A stretch of 64,000 nucleotides of DNA. It comes from Schistosoma mansoni. Lineage: Eukaryota > Platyhelminthes > Trematoda > Strigeidida > Schistosomatidae. Shown here one piece after another: positions 12,144 through 24,600 of this stretch. The stretch is from contig NW_017386041.1 of the NCBI RefSeq assembly GCF_000237925.1, positions 62,001-126,000 on the forward strand, written 5' to 3'. How positions within the stretch are numbered: position 1 is the stretch's first letter; every line of letters starts with the position of its first letter. Both the position numbers and the translations under genes were made by a program. The notes beneath the pieces are model-generated. The model did not search any database, was not told the origin of the DNA, and saw only the letters and a program-made list of their open reading frames with translations.

Positions 12144-13330
12144 GAACTATATAAGCGTTATGACCATTTACCAAGTTCAACACAAATATGTTCACTATTG
12201 TACATACGGGGGTCCGGGCAACTTCGGAACTATGAGGTTTATCGTACAGACCTGAGGTCACACACTTTTGTCTGACATATCTTCCCCCTCTCACGACTAC
12301 GCTAGGACAACTCATGGGAAACAGAAAGAGCTGAGAAAACATGAACCGACGTTATTCCCTCAGCATCACAGGTTTTTCCATTAGGTTACCAACTCTTAGG
12401 ATTTACTAACTGCCGTCCATGTTTTTAATCAACTTATTGAAGGGAATATATTCATAGAAGCCTACTAGAAAAGAGCTAACACAAGCTATTGATCGACAGT
12501 GCTCAAACAAGCAAGTCTAAATCTAGACAGACCGCGTTTGTGTCTCTGGCCAGTAGTCCTAAAATGTGATAAATACGTCGATTAGTAACAATAAGAAGTA
12601 AGATTCTATTTGAAGAACATTCATCACCGACCCAAAACTACGTAATCGGTATGAATACATCTACTTGTTAATTTTGGCGATTTACGTTACCCTGTGATAC
12701 CACTAGAACTGACAATATTTTAGTTACCTGCAGACGAAACACCGGTGGTTACCCCTAAATTAAACAATCTGATAGATGACCTACTTTAGGCTTTGAGCAA
12801 TATTTGGGATAGATGGAAACAAACACAGCAACTTACACGAAGCAATATGTATGTCCTGAGGTCTACCAAGATGGACTCCAGTAGCGCGGATAAACAACTA
12901 GGCACTGGTGGCATAAATTATTTTAAGTAATTGTAGATAAATTACGAGAAGCTGATTTTTTACGAATTGACATATGCAATACCAATGGTTTGACGGTCTC
13001 TCCAAGAAGAAATGGCTGAATAAATGACAGTTCGTTGGGAGGCCATTGAAGGGTCGTTAGGAAAATATCACACCACTTTTTAAAAGACTTCAAGATGGTG
13101 GTTTGGCCGCTACATATTTCAGATAATCTGAAGCGAATGACTATCTCGACCACTGCACACCAAGCGACTAGTTTTATTCCAAGATTATTATCTAATTATA
13201 TGCCATACGACTGGTTTTGCATCTAAACCTTCCCGATTCTTGTTACTGTATATCACTTTTACCCTAGTTCCCTATCTCTAATTTGAACTATCAGTTTGTA
13301 GACCTGTCAGTTCCACCATGGTAGTCAAGA
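12144..13330. other. Stretch without recognisable genes
   Basis: The first bases continue the sequence interrupted by the LTR element. I see no conserved frame, tail or terminal repeat. Confidence 0.5.
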
Positions 13331-13334
13331 TATT

Positions 13335-13510
13335 GTTAAGAATAATTAAGAGGACCATTATAACGTTCACGAAAACCAACAACTTGTTAAGCATTAGACA
13401 TAATCTCAGTAAGGGATTATCATGCATAACTAACCTCCATGTGGCAAGAAAGAGATCAGCAGAGTCGCGTGATAATGGTTTAGTGGTAAATTAATGAAAA
13501 TAACATATAT
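13335..13510 (+). mobile_element. CR1-like LINE fragment
   Basis: Begins with 'ttaagaataattaagagga', shared with the fragment near 8720. A conceptual reading gives SKGLSCITNLHVARKRSAESRDNG, which resembles the reverse-transcriptase segment just before the first catalytic aspartate in CR1-type LINEs. It is short and stopped. Confidence 0.55.
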
Positions 13511-13559
13511 CTGATATCTGTTCAGTAGGAATGGACAAATTTCCACATTCCCTCCCGTC

Positions 13560-14555
13560 CAAATAGGTCCATTGAAGTGTACTAGAGGACTCCTGAAGCG
13601 AAACATGTTTTGTCATGGATCCAGCACAGTATCTAAAACTGAATTTCGTAACCTTCTGACTCAGTTTTTCTTTAACGTATGCACCCGTTACCTATTTAGG
13701 CTGAACTTGAAAGCTCTACAGCGGTATTCAAATCCCTAAAATAAATATTCCTGTTGGTCTCCGACAATGTTTCTGACCTCAGCAGTTTTACTGGACACAT
13801 CCTTGCTGAAATCAAACGCTTTTCGACATAACGAATACATTTCAAATGTATCTTCGAACTCCATTCCTGACTTCTGATTTTACTGGGCCGGGATCTTTTG
13901 ATCATAAAGAATAAATTCCAAGTGTTCTTCACAGAAATCAGTATTTATTGGAGTACCGCATACATATAGATGTCATGAAATTCCCAGTGCTACCATATGC
14001 TGCTGGTATATACACCTGGAGTGAAGTAACTGGGGATGCATATGTATGTGCACTTCGGGTCAACTAAACGTTCTGGTTAGCTGGTCTAAGACTTAGTTGG
14101 TGCGTACCAATGTGATAGGCATGTCTAAGCGTAGATTAGAGACACAAAAAATAGCCATAGCATTGGAAAATAGTCGGTTCCTGCAGTTTTGTCTCACGCT
14201 GCTCTAAAGGTAATAGTGAGCCATGTTCTGACGACCGACGCCCACTATCGTGAATTGCCGCTAAGGTGTTCAGAATCCTACCGACATTATGTTATGAAAA
14301 AAATTAATTAGTTGAATGGGTCCAAACAAGTTGCAAGGGCATAGCAGAGCCTTGTATCTAACTTGATGGACTCCTCAACAGAAGATAAATAGTTTCTTCT
14401 ATTATTCCAAGTAGACATGAACAAAATATTATGTATCCTGTGTATCTAAATAGTTGACCGCACATCACTCTGTCTTTTGATTTCATTGCTTAAGGAGGGG
14501 GTAAATATAAGTCTGGTAAGAGATGTTTCCTTTTTTAGAAGAAATATTTTTATAT
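13560..14555. other. Stretch without recognisable genes
   Basis: Unassigned AT-rich DNA. A short antisense frame (13696-13932) has no recognisable domain. Confidence 0.45.
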
Positions 14556-14559
14556 GTTC

Positions 14560-15080
14560 ATTAACAGATCAAATGAAGCACTGCATCTGAAGGTGCAACA
14601 ACATATCCACGGAAATTTGAGGTATTTGTACGAACTAATGATTTTTTGTACTTGATTGCCCGTTGATTATGATTCCCAAATTTAATATGTTCATTTGGAC
14701 TCATAGTTCCACCTAACTTAAATTGCACTATTTCTGGAATTCCTAGCTGGTACATTAATTCAAATTCTCCTAATCATCATACTAACTTCACGATGGAGCC
14801 TGTGTTTGAACAGTTGGATATGCATTCGAATTCTGAAGCTTTCGAAGATTGCATGGAAAGGTTTGAAATCTGTAAAACACTAGGAAAGTTGTTAAGGACG
14901 ATGAAATTGTGGATTAATTCCTTCTATTCATCAGAAAGGATGAATATGGCTTACTAAAAACCGGCACTCTCAGATAAGTGTATTTCATATCCCTACACAA
15001 ACCTCAAAGAACTACCAGGAAATTATGCAAAGTGTACTAATTTCAAACGCCATGAACGAGCGAAATTTCAAAGACTATTT
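14560..15080 (+). mobile_element. Gypsy-type LTR fossil, gag start (left piece)
   Basis: A gag-like reading starts near 14793 (MEPVFEQLDMHSNSEAFEDC) and runs to about 15078, where a CR1-like LINE begins. The stretch before it (about 14560-14790) partly resembles 19024-19160 upstream of another gag fossil, so it may be a leader or LTR remnant. The element is broken, with several breaks. No intact terminal repeats were seen. It appears old. Confidence 0.6.
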
Positions 15081-16569
15081 CGCCATAACATCAAGAAGCC
15101 TACATCACTTAATCATCACAGTCCTATCTATGGAATATGGGGCCTATCCATCTGCATGGAAAATATCTATTATCACCCCCGGATTCAAAACCGGATCACG
15201 CAGTGATATTGTTAACTACAGACCAATTAATTTGACATCAGTGCTGTCAAGAACTATGGAAAAAATAATCCACAAACAGCTATTATCATTTTTGCTTTCG
15301 TCTAATTTGATTAGCCCATCCCAACACGGGTTTATGACCAAACGCTCATGCTTCACATCGCACCTGGAAATTTTTGATCAAATTACCCAGAGAAGAGATG
15401 TTGGTCAATCAGTGATAATTCTGTACTTCGACTTTAGTAAGGCCTTCGACAGCGTCTCACACAAACTTCTTCTTATAAAGCTCTCTTCATATGGAATACA
15501 GAATCCCCTTTTATCTTGGCTCAAGTCACTTTTAGAAGAACGTAGCCAAATTGTCCGCTTTGGATCTTGCTACTCCAAACCTGTGAATGTAACCAGTGGG
15601 GTTATACAAGAAAGTGTAATTGGTCCATTACTATTTCTCCTTTTTATCAATGACGTTTGCTCCCTCTTTCAATATGGTAAACCTTTTCTTTTTGCCGATA
15701 ATCTAAAAGTGGTTTATTCATTCTCATCTCCCACCAAAGACAGCTATATTTCAACGGTAATCCAAGAGGAAATAAACAAGTTGTACGAATGGACTATTTC
15801 GTGGAATTTGCCACTTAATGTTGACAAAAGTGGATTTATTAACATTGGCCGTTGCCTTAACTTAAATCTGGCTATACAAAAACATACACTGAAACCTCTC
15901 AATACTGTTCGTGACTTGGGTTTAAGATATAGCGACAGTTTGAACTTTTCTGAACACATTGCATCTCAAGTATCCAAAGATAGAAAGCTCATCGGATTTA
16001 TAATGATTAATTTCAATAATACCGAATCGAGATTATTATTATACAGAAAATGTATCTTACTAATTCTTGAATATGGTATTTTGGTTTACAGTAATTGCAG
16101 GCATAATGACCTGATTAAAATTGAAGGTGTTCAAAGAAGGTTCACCAAAGCTGTTTTGGGGTATTCTGACAACAAAGACTATCACCAAAGATGTCAACAT
16201 CTCAAACTAGAACCTCTCTGGATCAGGCGTATCAAATTAAACCTTATCTTTCTCTACCGGCTTCTTAACTGTATTTCTTACTCTTCACTATCTACCCCTT
16301 CATACTCTATGATACCGTCCCACACTCTACGCAATAAGGAAAATATTCTAGCGATTCTAAAAACCCACACAAATTTACGCCAGAATTTTTTCGTTATTCG
16401 CTACTCAACCATGTGGAATAGACTACCAATGAACCTCCGATGCAGTGAAACTATAATCCGGTCCCGAAGTCTTCTTGATGATTTTCTTTCCGAAAATGGA
16501 TTGTGTCACCTATTGAATATTAACGTGCTTAACAATGATTTATACAAAAAAGGTCCGTCATCTATCTAA
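15080..16569 (+). pseudogene. Reverse transcriptase of a CR1-like LINE
   Basis: About 496 residues belong to the LINE; the first ~18 codons of the open frame that starts at 15025 are read from the flanking fossil in another frame. Motifs in order: NYRPINLTSV (RT1), QHGFMTKRSC (RT2), YFDFSKAFDSVSH (first catalytic Asp), SGVIQESVIGPLLFLLFIND (RT4; the usual PQGS is IQES), and FADNLKVVYS where the usual box is [YF]ADD. The second Asp of the catalytic pair is thus Asn and the RT4 turn is altered, so the enzyme is predicted inactive although the frame is open. The C-terminal thumb-like part ends WNRLPMNLRCSETI, typical of these LINEs. An intact frame with broken catalytic residues suggests decay by point mutation after a fairly recent insertion. 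Confidence 0.8.
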
Positions 16570-17729
16570 CTGACTGAAAAGCAAAGTGAAACCTTTGAAA
16601 CTTTTCATGTCTATCTTATTTCACTTTTATTCATCTTGATATACAAAGTCTGCTTATGTTCGTATTTATAATTATTACTGTTATTAATATCATTATTGGT
16701 CTCGACACATGAGATATTCTTTTCATCTCTTCTTGTCCTTCTAAACATGTTTTACTCCTAAACATCCAAAGTCTACAATTAAAAACAAAAACCCCTATGT
16801 TCCACTTAAACAAATAATTATTTCTTTTTTAAATATTCACAACATATATATAACATATAGAAATTTATATTTAATTATTCTTTGCAATTAATTGTGACTA
16901 TGATAGCATCATTCTAAATTATTATTATTGCACTAATGTTTATACTAATACCCGGTTTCACTCTGTATACTGTTACATAAATCTACACGTATTTATCCGT
17001 AAGGGTTTATTATTGTTGTCATTATTATTTTAAAATTATTCGTTCATCTCAAAAGTCTATATCCATTACACTATTATGATCATGGTTGGACCCTTTCACT
17101 ATGCGTTCATTTCTTTTCTCTCTCCCTTTTTTCCTTCTAGATAAATGTTATTCTTAAGATTACGAAGCTTTGGATTAAGACAATAACTTTAGTTACGTTG
17201 AATTCAACTTATCAGACTCGTTTCATATCTTCACTATGTATATACACCTCATACATATTGATTATCTTTTGCACTTAATTGAGACTTTCATAGCATCACC
17301 CAAAACTATGACTGTACACGCACAAACACTTATTCTAACGTCATATTCTACCGCTATAATAAGTTGTTTACTTATTAATTTATTCTGTTTTATTTTATTT
17401 TTATTACTCGTTTTTCTATACATACATAGTTGTTTATTCTTGTTCTGCGTTAAGATCTTTACGTATTCCGCGACTCTTTCATTTCTATTTCCTTAGTTTC
17501 CTCCTTTCCTCCTTCAAAATCAATTCAAAATTCTTGTCAAATACGCAGAACCTGATTTACTATTACTATTCTATTATTAATATTTCATTTTTCCTTCCTT
17601 TCTCAAACATGGCAAATGTAATGCTAACATTATTGAAAATTGTGTATTATTGCATTTTTGAAGAAACCAGAAATGGTTTCTTCACAGCACTTATGTACCC
17701 ATAAGATGTTTGTGAATAATAATAATAAT
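15080..17729 (+). mobile_element. 5'-truncated CR1-like LINE inserted in a gag fossil
   Basis: Contains a long open reverse-transcriptase frame ending at 16569, then about 1.1 kb of T-rich 3' UTR, and ends in an (AAT)n tail at about 17714-17729, as CR1-type elements do. The 5' end is missing: the frame opens directly into AYPSAWKISIITPGFK. Gag-like sequence stands on both sides, so it inserted into that fossil. Confidence 0.75.
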
Positions 17730-18750
17730 GTGTACTCGAGGTAACGCAGACAATAATTCATTGAGGAGTTGCGAAACAGGTCATAGAGGTAAGTACAGGT
17801 TTGGTAAATGCCCAACTCGTGGTAAATTTCACCTACGTAATTCATGTGTCTTTCGTCATGCCAATGCTTTAATGCTTTAAATGTGGTAAAATGGGATACA
17901 TTAAATCGGTCTATAGAGCTACCGTTTGTTCTGCCACTAGTGATGACATACCCTGTGGTTCGTGTCTTTTTATTTGGGCGTTTCTAGTGATTATCTACAT
18001 TTATCCACTATTTCAGAGGCTAATGTTCATATTCAGAAGCAATTATATACTTCCTTTGGTTCATTCCATGACTTTATTGTTGACACGGTACAGAGTCATA
18101 TCTCATTCCAGAATTAAATGAAGCTTTCTTAGCCTTGCAGAACTCTGAAACTAAACTCCAACCGAAGTAAACTTATACTTCATATGATATTTGCTGAGAA
18201 AGCTGGAGGAACTCGTATCCAGAAAATAACTGAAATAGTACAATGAATACAAGTGTATCAGATGAAAGTCAAAATCATTGTGGGACAAAAGTTTCTGATG
18301 AATCAAATTCTTATCATATTTCTCATGGTATTTTAACAGATATGGATTGTCTGGATGATTCACATATTTTCGGGTGGAAATCCTTATAAAAGTGAGGAAA
18401 GTGTGTTGAATGAGTCAAATAATGATCGGAAATCTGGTGCAGTTTTGGTAGATGCTTATTTTTCTGATGACCCATTATTCTCCAGAGTTTCCTAATAAAT
18501 TTTAAGAAAATATTCCAGAAGTATCAAGTCCCGAAGTCATATCAAGTGAAAATTGTGCTCATAATATATTTGTTTCTGGTGGAGAACATGATCAGTGCGA
18601 AGCACAATTTCTAAGTGAATCCAAATGTGATTACAGTTTGGATGATTTCATGTCAAATGTTGCTTATCCCCACCATAAAGCAACGTCTAATGAGTCCTCT
18701 AGTCAATGTGAGGAATATGTTTAGAATAAATCCACATAATTTGTAACTTG
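17730..18750 (+). mobile_element. Gypsy-type LTR fossil, gag zinc-knuckle region (right piece)
   Basis: A conceptual reading shows cysteine-rich gag segments (for example KCGKMGYIKSVYRATV) of the zinc-knuckle kind, then an acidic Ser/Asn-rich stretch with repeated DESN, NESN and SESK motifs. It probably belongs to the same copy as the gag start at 14793, now separated by the LINE. Broken, with several breaks. Confidence 0.5.
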
Positions 18751-18839
18751 AGAATATGAAGATCCAACATTATCTCATGGTGTAGGAGGGTATTGAAAAA
18801 CCTTTGGTTCTAATTCTAGACATCAATGATTAAAGTACA

Positions 18840-19960
18840 CTCAATCGATATGGTGGTCGAATATAATTCCAGGAACCAGGCTCGTCTGTTCCGATATCTT
18901 TTTTTAATTCTAATATCAATTAGTACATCCTGGACCACGCACAGTCTACATCCAATACACAGTCGGACAGATACACGATGGACCTAAGGTGAAGCACAAT
19001 CGATTACATAAAATTAGATTCCACTTCAGGCTGTGGCACATGTGTTATTCGTATGAACTAATGATGCTTTCGTACTTACGTAATTTTAATTGCTGTAAAT
19101 TGCATTATTTCGGAAACTCGACACCGAGATTTGTGCAATTTGCTAATTATTTCAGTCCCAAGGGAAATCTGTGATTCCATTTGAAGCCCTTCCGATTTTC
19201 AAGCATGCACAATCATAGGATTCGAGGTGATAAATCGTCCATCCCTATCGAACAGAGAATCCAAGGACCTTTGTAAGTTGAAACATTAGGTCGTAGGTCA
19301 TCGAAGTTTTGAAGTAATCTGTAAGTCTTGGTTAGAGATGATAGTGTAGGTGAAGCAGTTTTAAGAATGAACATACACTCCCCCATGCTACACTTGACAC
19401 TGGATAAACATGACCTCAGTGAACACGCATTGAGATTGGGATTATGTAGAGACATTCATACAGCTGATTCGCATATGATACACGACATGCGAAGTGGAGA
19501 ACCATCAGCAGATCTCTTCACAGTAGAACCTGTCTCAAGTGTCAAGGGCCTCGCAGGAACTGGCGTTCATAAAGGTTGAAGCAGGTCACCACAACAGAAC
19601 AGATCAAGATATGGGGGCGGGTCATACACGTCCAGACGATCTGAATAGTTTTGTTGGTTTCACTGCATGTTTGGTGCCCAATCATCTAAGTGCAATCAAC
19701 CCCACTCCTGGCTCAAACTGATTCCTAGGAATCCGAGAAACAAGCAGCCCTTCCACAGGCTGCGACTGCCGAGGAGAGGTACCTAAAATTTCGCCTGTCA
19801 GACTTTAAAGACAAGGGTCCTAGCCCGAACTTTCTAGGGGATACATGTGCGGCGGTTCGTATTGTTCCACAGACTAAAGCCGATATGGAACGATAAACTT
19901 CCATGACTTATCTTCAGGCACCCAACAAAACCCAAATTGCGATTTTCGGGTAGAAGATTT
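18840..19960 (+). mobile_element. Second Gypsy-type LTR fossil (gag region)
   Basis: The stretch 19210-19600 reads like the gag segment seen at 27854-28138 (shared RIQGP/RIQGF, VGD-or-VRDD and VGEAV blocks). The following 200 bases resemble the gag Cys/His region. The upstream part resembles 14590-14760. Broken, with several breaks, and old in appearance. Confidence 0.5.
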
Positions 19961-20289
19961 AGGGTTTGTATTACAACAGGAACCGAAAATATTTAACTGG
20001 TTAGGAACTTATATCAAGTATAATGAATTCCACTGTTGTGGGTAAATTGGTTTTACTTAAAACTTGAAGTAGTTTGTTGTTAACTAATTGCTCGTAAATT
20101 TTTGGCCTGTGCTTCTGATTTGGTAGTTTTGAAGTTTCGCTCCAGAAAAAAATACTGAAGAATGACATGTTTGATTTGATTACCCGTAAGTTACAAATAA
20201 ACTTTGGTATCACAACTAGAATTTGGTTCCCTTGTTATCTGGTTTGCAAGATAGGAGTGTATCACTTGACCGTACTTCCTACTTCCATG

Positions 20290-21480
20290 TATATATATAT
20301 ATATCTGTGATCAAATACTAGTAACTTGCCAGTAACGTCTGCTGTCAGTGACCATGTTTCGCAACCGTAAAGTAGAACAGAACGAACTGCTGTACAGTAT
20401 ACTCTTCCTTTAATCGATGAACGGATATCTCTCCCTCGACGTAGGTGATATAAGTTGGCAAAAGTCAAAAAAGCTTTTTGAATCCGCGCAGAGATTTTGT
20501 CAGACACCAATCCATTATAGCTGATCAGACTTTCAATACAAGTGAATTTATCGACGCGTTCGGTTACTTCACTTCTTATCCTTAGTTCAGGTGTTGGGGC
20601 ACGTCAGTCCTTATTATTATTATCATTATTAATGGCTTTATTCAATATTATAATCTGGTACAATATAGAATTCTCAGCACGAGTTATTTCAACAAGTTTT
20701 TTTTACCAAAAAAGAAACTAAGAAAACAGAACAGAAATAAAAAAGGTTTAGGAAAATCTGAGTTTATACAAATTATCGAATTTGAGACATGCTCAAGAAT
20801 ACAGGTTATTTACTAGGTCAACTCTAACAGCCTGTTCGTCACAAAGTAAATTTGCAAGGTAAGATATTACAGAACTTTTATGGATTTGCTTGCGTGCATG
20901 GATTTTAATGTATTTACGTCTCGTTCTACCAGAAGATATACAAGGAGAAAGATATGAATGAAGCGGATGGTTAGTATCTGATAAGAGTAACGAATTGAAT
21001 TTAAGAGGGGAGAAACGCATCCCATCCCTAAAGACCTTTGGAGTCAATCCGTCTGAGCCAGATGCTCTTCCTCATTTCAGATTAGCTATAGCCTTCCAAA
21101 CTTTCATTAGGGTCGGTGGGCCCATTTCAATATTCTATTCAGTCTGTTTGGTAGTGGTGGGTTGTTGTAAAGTAGCCAAAAGCCAGCTGAACTGCTCGTG
21201 AAAGTGTTCCGCCCACAATTCTGAACTTTTAGGCTGAGAGCAGATAAGAGCATCGTCTTTTTCCGAGATCTTCCCACTTACACTTGGCTTCTTAATTCCA
21301 GTTTCTTTTATTAGTCTGGAGAGTTGTCTTGTGTTACCTACATCCACTACCTTATCCATCTCTCGCTTTCGTTACCCACTACTGCTCACCGTCTTCCCTT
21401 AAACTTTTGGTTGACTTGGATCTGATTTGCTTTTTCTCATCATCGCGTTAAGAGTCTGAGGGGGTAAGTTTACGAGAGTC
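20290..21480 (-). mobile_element. Rearranged RTE-clade LINE copy (Perere-3/SR3-like)
   Basis: Two minus-strand blocks match the LINE at 37.8-39.7 kb. 21000-21480 encodes the pre-RT region (SELWAEHFHEQFSW). 20290-20610 encodes the C-terminal region ([29 protein letters not shown]). The reverse-transcriptase core between them is absent and is replaced by the 3' end of another LINE at 20611-20995. Both outer ends are also truncated. It is not functional. Confidence 0.75.
20611..20995 (-). mobile_element. 3' end of a second LINE nested in the RTE copy
   Basis: The minus-strand reading gives FNSLLLSDTNHPLHSYLSPC followed by SGRTRRKYIKI and SVISYLANLLCDEQAV, then a short 3' UTR and a tail that is TTATTATTATTATCATTATT on the plus strand. 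The tail resembles the (AAT)n tail of the CR1-like LINE at 17714, so I assign it tentatively to a CR1-like group. Confidence 0.5.
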
Positions 21481-24400
21481 TATCAGTGCAATAGATGTCG
21501 TAGAAATTCACTGGATTTTCGTGACTTCAATTTTTTGTGCTGTAGGTATCCCTCGTTCCATTGATAGAGGAAACCAGACTAGTAGTAAATAAGTTTTTAT
21601 TTAGATCGTGAGATAGTCATAGCCGAGAAGACAGTTTCCTGTCCAAACACATAAAGCTTTTCAACATTCAATATAAGGTAATGGGAACTGTAATGCCTAT
21701 ACGAAATAAGGAAGTGAATGAGTACTTGGGCTCTATTGTTTTGACATAAACTTAGTTGTTTGAGGTCAAGTGTTAACTGACCAGCCTAAGCTGTTACATT
21801 AGCTTCCTCCTATAATCGACTTCCACAGGAACGTCGGCTCGATCAACCTATCAATCAAGAACACCTAGGTTCTGTTTCCACAGCCCGACGGAGAATTACC
21901 AACTCGTTCAGTGTTTGACTTTCAATCAATGACGACCGACTCCATCATCATCCGACGATACTTCAAGGATGACTCTTCGTTTACTAGCTTGTTATCTTGT
22001 AGCATTTAGTTTCTTCCACAACTATCACTGATGGTTTGTCATGTGCCCTCTGTATGGTGACCGGAGCTTGTAAGAGAAAAGAGGGTGGGGAAATCAAACA
22101 AGAATATCTGAGGAAGTGTGGCGATCAGGCTACCCAACATCATGTGGTGAGGTACGATTTTTCCATGCTCTGTCTGGCTCTCAGGTGTTTACTCACCTGC
22201 CTCTTGAGTCGCCCTGAAGTAAAATAATAAGGAGAATCTACTCCCAAAGCAATGATGAAAACTAGTTAAACCTAAAGAATTGCTCCGATGCCTGCATAAA
22301 ATAATAAGGCATAAAAAGGAACTACATAAATATCTTTGATAACTGTTTGGTTCCACGTATGCGTTTGGCTTCCAGAATAAATTGGTAATCTGGAAGGAAA
22401 TAGACACGTTACAGGCATCTTGTGTACGAAAAATTGTGGAAACAAAAAATATTACTCTTTTAAAATGCATATATGTAGGTGTGTGAATTTGCCAGAAGTT
22501 TCACTCCTCACCAAACGCGATCAAATATATGGCCTTGGGTCTATGATGACCGCCTTTTATAACCGCGTTCTTAACCGCGGGTGCATAAGATTACTCACCA
22601 ACGCGAAAAAGTGGAATACACGGTTAAGGAGAGAAAGAAAATCAGAGTATGAGGATCGAATATGTTTTTGATATCAGCGACCATTTAATGACTTGACGTA
22701 GCTATGCACGTTATGTTGAAGCTACATCTCAAGTCATTCAGGCAACGAGTTGGTTAGCACCTTACAAGTGTACAACTTCTATTAGTCATGAGTATTATGA
22801 ATAATTAGTGTAAGGAGATACTTCAGTCATGTCCACTATAGGCTGGTGTGGTCTATTGGTTAAGTTAGCGGTCTAGCATTCAGGAGGGCAGTGGTTCGGA
22901 TGAGTAAAGGGTTTGTGTTTTTGTTCACAAAACTAACATGAATACGATGTCCGCTGATTGTAATTTGCTCAGATATGGAGAAAAATAACAATAGAAGGAC
23001 AGATTAGTATACCAAAGTGCCTTAACAAGTCACACTGGAACACCATGTTAGCTCCTTAAAGTATGAACAGTACAAATGTTTTCTGTCCACATTATTAATA
23101 ACCAAATGGAAAAGTCACACAAGTGGTAGGTTTCTGCTTCACGTCAAACAAAGCGAAATATATGACTTATCTATATAACGCATGTTTTTTATAACACTAT
23201 TGGTAGGCTTCAGAATTCCGTATGGACCACTGACAATAATTGCTTAAACCTGAGCGTAGCCGTGAGATTTATGTCATAAACTCAATGTCCTGATTACCCA
23301 ACGCATCACTTATAAAATGAGTGGAAAGTTAGGTATGCCAAATCAACATAGCCAATATAGTTACCTTACATGTAATATACTGTACGATATCTTCAATTAA
23401 TTAAGTGTTCATGCATCGATAAAGTGAGCACAAACCATGACAGTACAGGTTTTAGTGAAGTGGGATATAACTCCCAACCCATCTCTATGATAATGGTACG
23501 AACCTTTAGTTGATGTTTGTATAAAGACAACTGTAGGAAACCAACACTATTTGCGTAAATAGTTATTATTCAGGTTATTGATTGCTTGAGTTCTTAGTTT
23601 CATCGCTTAAATCGACCATATTACGTGCTTGTCAAATTGTAACGAAGCTTAATAGAGATGTCGAGAAACCATTTATGAGTAGCTTTAAATCGGGGGTTGG
23701 CTATGAAAAATAAAATGGGTAATGCTGTTCTACATGTCCAAGGTTTTTGGTGATTCAGAACACGTTCACGTTTGTTGATTTGGAAATGCCGGAAAATAAA
23801 ATAAGAAAAAAAGAATGATGCCAATCGAACTGGGCTATGTGATTACATCACACGTCATGGTGCAGCAATACTCGTTAACTTAATAAATAACCCTTATAAG
23901 CACGTAAAAGAATGACAATGAGAACCACTAACATGCATTTGTCGATTGTTTGATCCAAAATGCTTCGTCTAAAAACCACTTGTTAATATTCGTATAGGTC
24001 ACATAAAGCTGCTAAACATATACCAAAAACAGTTTTGGCAGTGGTTCGTATGAAATATATACAACCAGTCTAAGGAAATATATATAAGTTAACAAGTACC
24101 AAAAACATGGCAAATTAACCACGAAAGAAAAAAGTTAAAAGTCGCCTGAGTTGCTTCTGAAATTTGTCGTTATTGCAAGGGTTTATTGTGTGGATTTATT
24201 TTACGTGTTGACAGGGAATTTGTTTGGTGCTTCCATCCAACTTTTTCATTGTCTATTATCAATGAGTAATTCGGCAAGCGAAGCTGGCTCACATAACTCA
24301 CCACAGTCAAAGATTCTTCGTTCTTTTGTGACTTACCCCTTTTTCTATGTTTTCACTTTATATTACCCAGCGTTTGTTTGTGGATAAATGGATTATGTAT

Positions 24401-24600
24401 CCAGTATTTTTTTAAAATGAATATAACGCTCATACACCAAAAGCAAGAGATCTGAGGTGGTGTGAGTAGCATAATATTTCGGACTACTACTTATTTTTCT
24501 TTTGGTAATGGTTTTGTTGATTACATAAAATAGGTGAAACGGTACGAGAAGAAACGAAAAATATTTTTTAGTCAAATAAGTACATGATCTTAGCAGATAC
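21480..24600. other. Stretch without recognisable genes
   Basis: About 3 kb with no conserved frame. The only hint is a tRNA-like segment near 22840-22915, listed separately. Several short open frames show no domain. Confidence 0.5.
22838..22915 (+). repeat. Possible tRNA-derived SINE head
   Basis: The sequence 'ggtctattggttaag' resembles an A box and 'gtggttcggat' a degenerate B box, at tRNA-like spacing. No hammerhead half follows, so it is a weak or truncated copy. Confidence 0.3.
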
